The position numbers were made by a program, and so were the translations under genes. Below, in pieces: positions 41,206 to 52,904 of a stretch of 64,000 nucleotides of DNA. The notes beneath the pieces were generated by a model. The model did no database searches. It saw only the letters and a list, made by a program, of their open reading frames with translations, and was not told where the DNA came from. The stretch's first letter is position 1; every line of letters begins with the position of its first letter. Origin of the DNA: Planococcus citri (Eukaryota; Arthropoda; Insecta; Hemiptera; Pseudococcidae). The stretch covers positions 14,498,580 to 14,562,579 of the forward strand of contig NC_088678.1 in assembly GCF_950023065.1 (NCBI RefSeq), in the 5' to 3' direction.

Positions 41206-41891
41206 TCTCTTTAGTAAGGGTGAAATCGCCATTTTGGGAAAAGCTGAACTGGTCGTGCTGATAGGAAATTTTGTGTAGAACATTATTTTTGTTTCAACAT
41301 TTTCCCTCTCTGACCCTTCATTGACTACACTAGAAAATGATTATTCACATGTTCATAATAATTACTTATGTACTTAGATATTATTACCTTTTTTTAAAAA
41401 AATTTTGAAAAAGTAACAAAAAGTAGTTACATAACTTTAATGACTTACGTTAGTTCATTACCTAAAAAATAATCGAGTACGAGCCTTGGATTCCGGACCC
41501 AGGTCGTTGTTACTTCTAAAAATTGGGTTTCAGGTTCAAATCCAGACCCAAGATGATCGAGGTTGAGATTCTCATAGTTTGTTTTAATCTTCTAAGAACA
41601 TGGTTAGGGTTTGTTGACCTTTTCGAGTTTTTGCAATCAATAAAAATGTTCAACGTCGTTAAAACAAAGTTTTTTAGTTTTTTTCCCTCAAATTTATTTT
41701 TTATTTTTCGATTGATAATATTTTCCTATATTGGGGTAATTCTCCAGATTTTGCCATATTTCAGAACCCGGTTGTTTTTCCAACGAGTATGTATGCTCCT
41801 CCTTGCCATCCATCATTATGCATTCCACCCCCTCCCTCCATGATACAAATCGAAGTATTTTTTCTGAAAAAAAAAAACAACAAACATATAA
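41206..41891. other. Short intergenic stretch, nothing recognised
   Basis: AT-rich. A GGTTCAAATCC string at about 41535 resembles a tRNA B box, but no cloverleaf can be built around it. The open frame at 41523-41843 shows no domain. Confidence 0.45.
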
Positions 41892-43091
41892 TAGCCCAGT
41901 CAAAATGCAATTTGACCCAAACATTATTGCGATCAAAGGTTTTGTTGGTGAATATTGTCTAGGGTGGTATGCTGAACAACATACTAAAAGCCCCCGCCAC
42001 TACCCCACGAGTTAACCCCCCCCCACAGTGGATCATAGCCCCCCAAAAACAGTTTTTCGTCAAGAACTCCTGAAATGTTGAATTTTGAGTAAAATGAGCT
42101 CAGTAATCATTTCATCTCCTCTCCAATACCTATCAAATGAGCTATCGACCAACTCCTTAGCCTCAATGGGGGTGGCGCTACGACCCCTCAAAGTGATGTG
42201 ATTTCAATATTTTTACACTTTATGACTTGCTGCTTGTAACCTGTTCTAATTAATAAAATGAAGTCAAACTTGGGGAATGGGATTCTTTTGAAAGCTAAAG
42301 TTGACCTCTGAAGTGTGGAGGGTCAAAGTTGAAAATTACAGAAAGGTAATTTTTTGGAGGGGCATAACATGACTCCAAATAGATGAAAAGGGTTCAAAAT
42401 CATACCATCGGACAGTGCCTCATCTGTGATCAACATATCCAAATTTCAGCTTCCTAGATCATCCCCACTCCTTTTAAGATGGAAAAAACCGAAAATAGGG
42501 GCAAAATAAGGGGATTTTTAGCTTAATTCCGCTTTAAATGGGGTGGGGATGACCTAGGAAGCTGAAATTTGGATATGTTGATCACAGATGGGGTACTGTT
42601 CGATGATATGATTTTGGACACTTTTCATCCATTTGGGGTCATGTTATGCCTCTCCAAAGAAATGACCTTTCTGTAATTTTCAACTTTGACCCTCCCCACT
42701 CCAGAGGTCAACTTTAGCTCCCAAAAGAATCCCATTCCCCAAGTTTGACTTCATTTTATTAATTAGAACAGGTTACAAGCAGCAAGTCATAAAGTGTAAA
42801 AATATTGAAATCACATCACTTTGAGGGGTCGTAGCGCCACCCCCATTGAGGCTAAGGAGTTGGTCGATAGCTCATTCGATAGGTATTGGAGAGGAGATAG
42901 AATGATCACTGGCTCATTTTACTCAAAATTCAATATTTCAGGAGTTCTTGACAAAAACCTGTTTTTGGGGGCTTTGCTCCACTGGGGGGGGGGGGTAGCT
43001 CGTGGGGTAGGGATGGGAACTTTTAGTATGTTGTTCAGCATACCACTCTAGACAATATTCACCAACAGAACCTTACTATTTGACTGGGCTA
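41892..43091. mobile_element. 1.2-kb near-perfect palindromic element, TAGCCC ends, duplication TAA
   Basis: It starts TAGCCCAGTCAAA at 41892 and ends TTTGACTGGGCTA at 43091, with TAA on both sides (41889-41891 and 43092-43094). The two halves are inverted copies of about 570-600 bp around a short unpaired centre near 42480-42530. Agreement is high by eye: for example TTGACTTCATTTTATTAATTAGAACAGG in the right half is matched in the left with no mismatch. It contains no CTGGAGSCTCCAG monomers and no transposase. Its ends and 3-bp duplication resemble the foldback elements at 25289 and 47997. Confidence 0.88.
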
Positions 43092-43094
43092 TAA

Positions 43095-44154
43095 TAATCC
43101 GGGAACATTAAATTCAGTGGTTTTGGGAACAGCAGTCTTCAAAATAACACATATGACCTTAAGAGCAAAGTTTGTAAAATATGAATTCATGTTATTGCTC
43201 TACTTCCGTGGCGAATTTTCGATTTTCTCTTTGACCTGACTATAGTTACAAATTTCACGCGGAAAATAGTCCATTTTCTGTGATATTTGATGACTAATGT
43301 GAACAAATTTTTATATCCCTATTGACTCGACATCTTACATAATCACAGAATTAAGTACGTTCTCGATGAAATTACTCCTCAATTGAAATTCAATCACCAA
43401 TAGTACAAAAGTAAATCCATCTTAGTCACCGCAGCAATCAGTTCACTATAAATCCAAAGTAAGAGATCAACAACACCTCACCATATAAATTGACAACTGC
43501 CAAACTTACAAAGAGAATAAATCAGACAAAGCTCGATGAATATATAGGTACCAAACAACCGCCATAAAAATAATCACAACGTACATTGTTATAATTACGT
43601 CAACTGGTAAGCATTGGCAAATTCCTAAAATGAACCAATGGAAACCAACATTTTCAACTCGAGCAATCAAAACGTATAATACAAAATAAAACATAGTCCG
43701 AAAATATAAATAAAAATAATACCAATGTAATTCTCGCCCACACAAAAAAAAACCAACAATCTCATATCCACCTTGCAACAAAACATAACCTAAATCTTTT
43801 TATAAATCCTATTATTTCAAAAAAATGGCAATTAAATCATCTCACGACGACGCGACGAGCGACGGTTTCCCAACAATAACTTCCATTTTTTACAGCGCCA
43901 CACAAATAGAAAAAAAAATTAAGTAATAACCTAGGTAGGTAAACGATGAAAAACTACACAGAGGTACAAATGAAGGGAAAGTACAAAGAAATATGAGAGA
44001 ATAATGGATCGCTAATAAAATAAACTAAAAACGATTTACATTTTAGAAGCCGCTAATATAACAATGTCTTCAACGTCATAGGTATACGCAGGAAGAAAGT
44101 AAAAAAAATCTAACAACGCCGTCAACTAATCACAATTACGATACGCATCTGAGC
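43095..44154. other. Intergenic DNA upstream of the Gly/His-rich peptide gene
   Basis: AT-rich. No gene or known repeat is seen. Its proximal part should contain control sequences for the gene starting near 44185. Confidence 0.45.
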
Positions 44155-44161
44155 TATATAA
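44155..44161 (+). promoter_or_regulatory. TATA box of the Gly/His-rich peptide gene
   Basis: TATATAA lies 127 bp before the start codon at 44282. This places transcription start near 44185 and gives a leader of about 95 nt. Confidence 0.55.
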
Positions 44162-44281
44162 TGGACAAAAATTACCGGTAAACTCTATTTGATTGACGAC
44201 TGTTCTACTAGAGTTTGGTGTATGGTTTGGTTCATGTCTTTACACTCGAGTGTTTTCCGTATTATTCTATAATTCATTAAA

Positions 44282-46115
44282 ATGCTTACTGTTCGTGTTT
44301 TAGTAAGTATACTCGTATTTTGCATCTGTTCGGGTGTTGGTTGGTGAATTTTTTGTTTTTTATTGCTAGTTTTTTTAAAATTATTTTTTACGTTTTAAAA
44401 AAATGCATCGAATGTGTTCGACAATGAGGGTAAGTCTTGAGGAAATTGTGAAAAGTGCATTTATAATTGCATTAATTGCATTAAGCTGTCGGATGCCTCG
44501 TTAGGTACATTAATGAATAATCGCATTCGTATTCAACGTGACAAATATACTCGAAAACATAAAAAATTAATCATTTCACTTGATCCTGACAAATCATTTT
44601 TTTGTTTTAATAATTTCTTCCGGTGTGAATGACTTTTTTTTACAATTTTATCTTTCATCGCCTTAAAAATAACTACATATATGAGTAATGGCACATGTTT
44701 CAGAGAATGCTTATTATTTTTCAAAGTATTTTCTTCGACTTATTCGTTCTTACAAATTAGACAGGATTAGTACATAAAAAAAATAAGTGCTCCCTGGCGA
44801 TAAATTAACGAGACTCACGATGATCCATCAACTTCCGTAAAAAAAATACAATTCTTCGTTAAAATGTAAACAAATAGAACAAATAAAAAAATATAAGGAA
44901 AAAAGGTAATAGTTTTATGACCCAATTACGATACGAAGCTTAGATTTTGTAAATATATATCCAAATATTTGCTCAAGAAAGAGAAGAATACTTACAAATA
45001 TACTCGAGTATGTTTACATTTATTGTAAAATTTCATTCGATTGCAATTTTAGATGTTGAATGATTTCAACTTGAAGTTTTAACGTAACTATTTGAACTCT
45101 TACCTTAATTTACAACGATACTTACTTTAATCTTGCAGTTCTTCAAATTGATTAATTCTTCGTAAACGTCGAAATTATATTTTTCGAGCCACAAAAATTG
45201 ATTTAAAGTTGGTCAGGAAATATTCTGGAAATTGAAATAAACCAGTATGATTCATTTTAAAAATTACGAAAGAGTGTACAGACTACAGATACCTATAAAA
45301 ATATATACTCCTCAAGGAATCAACGATATGCAACCTTTTCAACATTAGAACAATAATAGCTGCTAATTATTTCAGCTACCAATATCGATGTGGAGACTAC
45401 CTAATCGAGTTGGTTTCTCGACCAATCGACCATATTTCAGGAGCTAAGTTATGCATTTCATTCAACATCATCGACAATATTTTTCAATAAATAACGTTTA
45501 CTCGCCATCGCATAAGACTTTGAATTCTCACGAGCCACTTCAATATTATCGCTTCGGTGTTTAACTGTTTACATAAGTTGAAAGAGATAATATCCATCGA
45601 ATCTCGTTTTAAAAAAATAAGTACATGGGTAATTGATGTACGAACAAGTGTTATTTAGCACTTGACATAATCAATAAGTAAAATAAAAAAAAATACACAA
45701 AAGATATGTTCAGCAAAATTAAAACATATCAACTCATTTTTTTTTTTTTAGCTCAACACACCTCATATAATATTATAGTTAGATAAAAACTCGCTCTGAT
45801 GACATTTTGATTTATACTTTACAGCTTTTCCTTTGCATATCTTTAATACTGATCATAATACAAACCTCAAATGGGCGAATAGTGTACTCGAGGATACCCC
45901 AATACGATCCGTACAGTAACTCAAATGCCAATTACGCCCGTCGAGGAGGAGGTGAAGGAGGTGCAATAGCAGCAGCAAGCAGCGGAAGCGGAGGAACGGC
46001 GAGATACAGCCATGGACATGGACATGCAACTTCATATCAAAATTTCGTACTTCATAGTTACCATCCTGTGAAAGTTTACCTGAAAAAACACCATCATCAT
46101 CATGATTATAACTAA
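44282..46115 (+). CDS. Small secreted Gly/His-rich peptide (two exons)
   Basis: Coding exons are 44282-44302 (seven codons, MLTVRVL) and 45825-46115. The phase-0 intron has donor GTAAGT and acceptor TATACTTTACAG. The 103-residue product has a signal peptide (about 1-24, core LLFLCISLILIII). It then has an RIVYSRIPQYDPYS segment, an RR pair at 46-47, a Gly/Ser/Ala-rich stretch (48-66), an HGHGH motif (70-74) and a C-terminal KKHHHHH run (94-100). The five consecutive histidines suggest metal binding or pH-dependent behaviour, which is inference. I do not recognise the family. The exon plan is the same as in the Tyr-rich gene 12 kb upstream, which suggests a cuticle or other extracellular role. 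An alternative first exon is possible at 44403-44429. No canonical AATAAA follows closely; AATATA at 46165 may serve. Confidence 0.68.
44303..45824 (+). other. Intron of the Gly/His-rich peptide gene
   Basis: A 1522-bp AT-rich intron. It has a GTAAGT donor at 44303 and an acceptor at 45824. Apart from the possible alternative first exon at 44403-44429, nothing is recognised in it. Confidence 0.6.
44403..44429 (+). other. Possible alternative first coding exon of the Gly/His-rich gene
   Basis: An ATG followed by eight codons (MHRMCSTMR) ends directly at a GTAAGT donor (44430), again in phase 0. Joined to the exon at 45825 it would give a signal peptide with a more basic N-terminus. Either start gives the same mature peptide. 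Only transcripts can decide which is used. Confidence 0.35.
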
Positions 46116-47996
46116 GTTTTGTACTTACGGATTTCATTAATTTATTTAAATCTAATTTTAACGTAATATAAATTTAGTCGCATCATTGCCAGTGGTTTAT
46201 TTTTTCAAAGAGGAGCTGCCTTGGTTTTTTGGGCGCAAATTTTTTCATTTTTCAGTCTCAATTTTGGGAGAAAATATTATTTTTTGCTGTTTGCAGACGA
46301 AAAATCACAGCACAGTTCAGAATTACATATTCTCATTTTTTGTAAGGCCAAAAGACAATGTATGTGAATAAGGCATACTGCTTTCAATTTTTAATATTTT
46401 TTTGCCATTTTCAATTTTAATTAGGTTTGAAGAAATTCAAAGAAAAGATTGAAATATTCTCATTCTTTACTTCAAAGAAAGAGGGATGCTTCTAAATTTC
46501 AATTTGCCAAACTTGTTGCTTTGAATCCTTTAATGTTGTTCTATAATTTTCATTAGGTTGACTCCGCTATATACTTTTGAGGTTTTTTTTTTGAATTTTT
46601 TCCCTCCTCGACAGTAATTGGTTTTAATTTTTTTTCTTATTTCCTGCAAATTTCAGCTCTCTAACCTGGAATTGATTTATTTCCCCGGGGACCAGCCCCC
46701 CCCCCCCCAGCTAAGAAAATGAAAAAACAATTGGACACGATTTCCAATCCATGATTTGAATCACTTTTCAAAACCGCAATTCTTGATTCATTACTGTTAT
46801 AAATTATAATAATCCTTCTTTGATTTTTGCACAAAAATTTTATCATTTTGGTCAATTTTCAGTTAGGTATTTTTATGTCTATCTAACAGTTTTTATGATA
46901 CTTCGTGTAATTTAATTTTTGTCCAATTTCATTCCACTTTGATGACATCAGATCGATTTTATTGCTACCTAATGTTGAATAATCTAACAAGTAGGTAAGC
47001 AATTTTTATACAATTTTTCTCAAATCCTGAGATATTTTATCAACTTTAAGTTGTTTTCAATTGTTCCCAAGTCATTTTGAGAAGTTATGTTGTTTTATGC
47101 AATTTTTGTTCAATTTTACGGCTCATCATTTTTTAGTGATTTTCAATAATCTGAACACAATTTAACGACTTGTTATTCAATTTTTTCCAAATTTGGTCAA
47201 ATGTCAGTTTTTGATAATTTTTGTACATTTTAATGCTTTTTTTAGTATACTCTCATATGTCATTTCTGACACCTATTTCACAATATTTTTTATGCAAATT
47301 TTTCTGAAATTTCATCAACTTTTGGCGATTTTTAATAATTGTAATGTTTTTTAAAAGGTTTTTCTATTTTTATCATTTTAAACACATTTTGTCAAATATT
47401 TTACGCAATATTTGCTAAAAGCCAAATTTCATCGCCCTATTAGTTTTTCGTGATTTTTCAATGAGTTTACTGATTTTTTTTTACGTCATTTTAATAAGTT
47501 TGCAAACCATGTTTCATGCGATTTTTGCCAATTTTTTCCAACTTTTACAGGAATTTGATCTGTTGTTGGTAATTAACGATTTTAATGTTTTTCAAAGCAT
47601 TTTTATGTCATTTTTTTTAAAATTTGAATTGTGCGCTAATTTGCCACTTTAAAAAGTCAAATTTTCAATTTCTCAAGATTTATTGAACATTTAAGAATCT
47701 GAATTCAATGATCTGATATTTTCCACTAAATTTCAAGAAGGAATCTAACGATGAAGTTACGTCAATCAACCAAAAATTAATTCGTCGGCTAAAGAATAAG
47801 CAGAAAATTTATCAAAAATACACTGCCAGGCTAAATTTTAGCAAATTAAAAAAATACTTCCCCTCCCCCTCCCCCTCCCCAAAAAATTAAAACTTGATCG
47901 AATCGAATTGAGGCAGAAGCTGATCTTTGAATTGTACCCGATGGCGATTCCCAACCTTCTGAACTGAACCTATTGATGGTTTCAAGTGGTTCTTTA
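46116..47996. other. 3' flank and low-complexity AT-rich DNA
   Basis: Noncoding after the stop at 46115. A 13-base C run lies at 46696-46708 and a CCCCT repeat at 47860-47880. From about 46850 to 47660 the sequence is T-rich, with repeated CAATTTTT and TTTTCAA patches but no clean period. No gene is supported. Confidence 0.5.
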
Positions 47997-49885
47997 TAGT
48001 CCGGCATATGACAATAGGAGTAATTGCACCGCCCCCCCCGCCGATCCTCCGGGACAACTTTTTTCTTAAAGGGGACATCCTAAAGGAACATTTTAAAGCA
48101 AACTTGCCAAAAAAAAATTGGCCTTACTTACAAAATGGTGGCCATTTTGATTGACAGGTCAGCCGAAATTGCAGATTTAGCGTTTTAATATAGGACTTGC
48201 ACGAACTTTTTCAAACTTTACAAAGGTAGATTGAAAGATCGTGCAAAAATTTATCACCTGTCAAAATTTCAAGTGCTAAAGTGGGTTTTTTGATTTTTGG
48301 TGAATTTTTAAAAATCGAATTTAGGCCAAAAATGAGGGAAAAAATCAAAATTTTACGAAATTGACTAAGAAAGCAGAAATTTGGGATATACCCTATTTTC
48401 GGCATGCCAAATCGATTGGAAACGGTTTCAACCCGTTTTGAGCAGTTCTGGAGCCTCCAGCAGATTTTTCAAACTCGAAATGCCCACAAAATTCCATCAA
48501 ATTGGAGTTGGAAAGCTAATTTATTCTAAAAACTAATTTTAATACGCTACGAAGTACTTCAAGTGAATTTCAAGTCGTTTTGGTGCTTCCAGCGACTTTT
48601 TGAAAATTCCTGAAGGCTCCAGCAGATTTTTGAAACTCGAAATTCCCACAAAATTCCATCAAATTGGAGTTGTGAAGCTAAAATTTACTCTACACTCCAA
48701 TTTTAACACCCTCTAAAGACGACTTCAGGTGGGTTCAAGTCATTTTAGGACCTCCAGCGACTTTTTTGAAAATTACTGGAGCCTCCAGCAGATTTTTGAA
48801 ACCTTAAATTTTCAAAAAATTTCATGAAATGGAGATGGAGAGCTGAAATTTACTCTACACTCCAATTTTAACACCCTCTGAAGACGACTTCAGGTGGGTT
48901 CAAGTCATTTTAGGACCTCCGGCGACTTTTTTGAAAATTACTGGAGCCTCCAGTAGATTTTTTTAACTTGAAATTTCCCCAACATTAATTTATCAAATGG
49001 AGTTGGCAAGCTGAAATTTACTTCGCAGACTACATGGTGGTTTCAAATGGTTTTGAAGCTTCCAGCTGCTTTTAGGAAATTTCAATTTTCCAAAAAAACG
49101 TCGTACAACCATTCAAAAAGTCGCTGGAGGCTTCAAAACGACTTGAAATCCACCAGTAGTCAACTTCGTAGCGTATTGAAATTAGTTTGCAGAATGAATT
49201 TTGACTCTCCACCTCAGTTTGATGAAATTTTGGGGAAATTTCAAGTTCCAAAAATCTACTGGAGGCTCTAGTAATTTTCAAAGAGTCACTGGAGGCGCCT
49301 AAACGACTTGAAATTCACCTGCAGTACTTCATAGCGTATTGAAATTAGTTTTTAGAATAAATTTTAGCTTTCCAACTCCAATTTGATGGAATTTTGTGGG
49401 CATTTCGAGTTTCAAAAATCTGCTGGAGGCTCCAGAACTGCTCAAAACGGGTTGAAACCGTTTCCAATCGATTTGGTATGCCAAAGATAAGGTATTTCCC
49501 AAATTTTAGCTTTATTGGTCAATTTGGTAAAATTTTGATTTTTTCCCTCAATTTTGGCCTAAATTCGATTTAAAAAAATTCACCAAAAATCGAATAACGC
49601 ACTTTAGCACTTGAAATTTTGACAGGTGATAAATTTTTGCATGATCTTTCGATCTACCTTTGTAAAGTTTGAAAAATTTCATGCAAGTCCTATGTTGAAA
49701 CGCAAAATCTGCGATTTCGGCTGACCTGTCAATCAAAATGGCCGCCATTTTGTAAGTAAGGCCAACTTTTTTTTGGCAAGTTTGCTTTAAAATGTTCCTT
49801 AGGATGTTCCCTTTAAGAAAAAAGTTGTCCCGGAGGATCGGCGGGGGGGGGGGTGCAATTACTCCTGTTGTCATATGCCGGACTA
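47997..49885. mobile_element. Complete foldback element, TAGTCC ends, 3-bp duplication TTA
   Basis: It starts TAGTCCGGCATATGACA at 47997 and ends in the exact complement at 49885, flanked by TTA (47994-47996 and 49886-49888). The 1889-bp element has inverted arms of about 600 bp with the same blocks as the copy at 25289 (GGATCCTCC-like, GGCCATTTTG, CGATTGGAAAC). Between the arms lie tandem monomers with CTGGAGCCTCCAG in the left half and CTGGAGGCTCCAG in the right. C and G runs of 8-10 bases sit symmetrically near both ends. It is noncoding, and the best-preserved copy for defining the family. Confidence 0.9.
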
Positions 49886-49888
49886 TTA

Positions 49889-52400
49889 GTCTTCAACAGA
49901 GTTTTGGATCTTTTTTTCTCTCAAAAAAATACCAACCATATTGTGGAAATGTGAGCTCAAATCGATCGAATAAAGTCAAAACCCGCCAATACATAGATTT
50001 CGAATTTAATTTGGGTCTTTTAAAAGGTACGAACAAAATTTCTTAGGTCTATTTTTTCAGAGACTCCAGCACGATTCGAAACTATCATCGATCGGTTCGA
50101 GTCGAGAGGTTGAAAAATGTTGAAAATAAATCAAATTTCGAGATCGAAAGATCAGGCAACAATTTATCACCTGTCAGAATATTTCAAGTGCTAAAGTGCC
50201 TTTTTCGATTTTTGGTGAATTTTTGAAAATCAAATTTAGACCAAAAATGAGGGGAAATTTAGGTCAAAAAATGAAAGAAGAACCCCTCCCTTTTTCCTTT
50301 CCCTTATTCATGGGGATTAGTTACCAAATTTCAATCCAGAAGAAATTTTGAGCCAAATTGGAGCACTCGAGGCAAAAATCCACCTTTACTCCTATACCTA
50401 CTCTTCTTCAAGCATAAAAATTCGATTACTCTAATAGCCACGTAACCTATGCATTTTACCTTAAACCTACCTACCTTATCTGAAGAAAACTCGCCTAAAA
50501 ATTACATCAACGCGAAAAAATCCACGCTCCGGGCATCTACTCGTAGCATTATTGGTTCGAACAGCAACGAACAATTAAAAGTTTAAAATAATCGTTTTCC
50601 AACCTGTATGGCAATTTTCCAATTACAGTTTCGGTTTACCATTCATCGATCGTGCTTATCACTCGTTAATTCGTAGATAATAAGTTTTCATCGTTCGCCT
50701 TAATGTTTGTTACTCTTTCAAACAACAACGTAAACAATTCTCCTCGCTGTGTATTCTATACTTATCGACCGCACTTTACGGTCTTTCCAAAACGAAAAAA
50801 AAAGTTACAATTTTTTTTTCAAAACTAAAAATTGGCATCCCATTTTACAAAAGTTCTTAAATACCTATATAGAAAAAAAATATATATCGTACAGGGTACA
50901 CTCGTATAAATAATAATTAGCGTGGATTTAAAAATGTCTCGGTCTTGACGTCAAATATACATTTACGTTGACGTCATATTACTCGTCAAACATTCTTTTT
51001 TAATCAACGATCACGATGCACGATACGTTTACGTAAATTATTAAACAGGCTGAAAAATTTTCGGTAACGTACGCGCCATTTTCACGCTATTTTATATCCA
51101 AGTCGAGTTGAAATTCACGTAGTGTCTGTGCCGATTCCGATTGCAAGCGTTATCGAGATCTACCAAAAAAAACCGAGCGAAAAAGGCTGTGTAGTATGGT
51201 TGCCTATGCCTACGGCGTGAAATATTGAAAAAAAAGAAAATGACGTAGGCGTCCCGCTCAAAGCTCATTCTACAGCCTATTTTATATTTACAATGTGTTA
51301 CTAGTACTATAGTGGTATAACGTTGTGGTTTTTTCGCTTTTTTTTCTTCTTCTTCTTCTTCGTAGTATAAATCAATTTTATTCTTTCTCGCAGTACGTAA
51401 ATTTTTACCGCATCCGATGTTCGCGTAAAATTACGATATTTTTAGGACACGGTTGCATACCTACCTACTTGTTTTTTTCTCTTTTTTTTTATTCACTCCC
51501 ACAACGTAATTTTTTTGTTCAAACTGTAAGAGAAAAAGTTTACCAAGTGTTACAGCGTGTTACATATATGAAATACCGCAAACTTGACCAACCGTATCCA
51601 TTATAAATGCAACGTGGCCCGTTTCACAAAATCATACAGAGCGGGGTGGTTTTTTCTTCAAGCTGTACAGGGTGGTTAGCAGAGACAGAGAGGGATAACT
51701 GTACACTCGTTTGGAAAAGTTATATGATTGAAAATGATAGATAGAACCCTACACGTAAATTCGACCTCGTTACTTATTCAAAGGTCGTGTCACGAGCTTT
51801 AAATTGATAAACTCATTTCTACTCGCTTATAGCTAACGCGCCTTATACCTACACCATATTACCAGTCTTGAGGAAAAAAAAATTGTTTAATGGATTTATC
51901 GTATCTTCCGTCGTAGGAGTTCGCCTTCGACTTGAGAGTTCGAATAGCAAAACAGTACCTCTATAACTTACTGTTAAGACTTTTTATAAATGCATTTTTA
52001 ACGTCAGCGTCACCCCCAATGACGTAAGACGTACTATATAAGTAATTCGCTAAAAGGATTTTGAATTATTTGTTTGATACAATGTGACTTATTTGGATTA
52101 CCAACTGAAAAGAAATTCGTAACCTTTTTTAATATTTTGTATTCATTGCGTGTAATGTTGTTGCTCATATAGCTCGAGAAAGGAATAATCATTTTATAAA
52201 GTACTCGTGTGTGGAAGGGGGATTGCGTCAGGGGGTTTAGGGAATCGATTTTGATGAGTTTTTTGGAGGGTGGGAGGGGAAGAGGAATATTTTTTTGTAA
52301 ATATTTCAAAATTAGCCTACAGTACAGTCTGACATTTTTGCAGCACGAAAAATTCAGTTGACTTTTCATAGACTAGACTTTGATCTGAACTATTCGGAAA
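49889..52400. other. Intergenic DNA with a solo foldback-arm fragment
   Basis: At about 50135-50265 a lone arm fragment is present (GAGATCGAAAGATCAGGC, TTATCACCTGTCAGA, GATTTTTGGTGAATTTTTGA). No partner arm follows. About 50900-51300 has several GACGTCA-like strings (CTTGACGTCAAATA near 50943, GTTGACGTCATATT near 50968), which are CRE/AP-1-type sites if functional. No exon is supported. Confidence 0.45.
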
Positions 52401-52904
52401 AGCGTACTTAGCAAAATTTGGCCAAATTCTAAGGTGTGATTTTGACAAAAATTCTCAAAATGAATATTTTTTTTAGAAATGTTAGACTTACTTACAAAAT
52501 TTTATTTCATTTCAATAGGTTCTATGACGCCTTTTCAAAAATCCTGAAAATCATGACTCAATTTTTCACTTGAAAATCTTTCAAAATACTTACTCTGAAA
52601 AATAATTTTCATCGTAATAATAATTGAATTCATTATGAAATTTTAAAGCGCTGGATAGATCACGTAACTTTTCTATTTCAGAAATCACAATGACTCAATT
52701 TTTGCTCAAAATTTTTTTAAAATGCTGAAAAAACACTTCAGTAAAAATATGTGAATTAAGTAAGTATTGGTGAAATTTCATGAGAAGTTTGAATAGGTAT
52801 CGTGAAGAAATTTTCTTTGAGCATTTAAAAAGAGTTTCGAGCAAAAAATGAGTCTTAATAATTGTGATTTTTGAAAAAGTATCATACCTACAACATCAAA
52901 ATAA
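52401..52904. repeat. Degenerate tandem repeat, left flank of the LINE block
   Basis: Units contain ATGACTCAATTTTTCACTTG, AAAATCTTTCAAAATACTTACT and a TTTCATTTCAATAGG-like segment. Similar units (CCAATTTTGCACTGAAGATC, AAAATGTTTCAGTG, TTCATTTTGATAGATT) lie at 55860-56450 on the other side of the retrotransposon block. One array therefore seems to have been split by insertions. Confidence 0.5.

Noticed and set aside
41490..41570. tRNA-like B box GGTTCAAATCC
   Set aside because: No matching T stem, acceptor stem or A box can be paired around it.
45853..46137. Minus-strand open frame of 94 codons
   Set aside because: Antisense shadow of the Gly/His-rich peptide exon; its sequence is the complement of the Gly and His codons.
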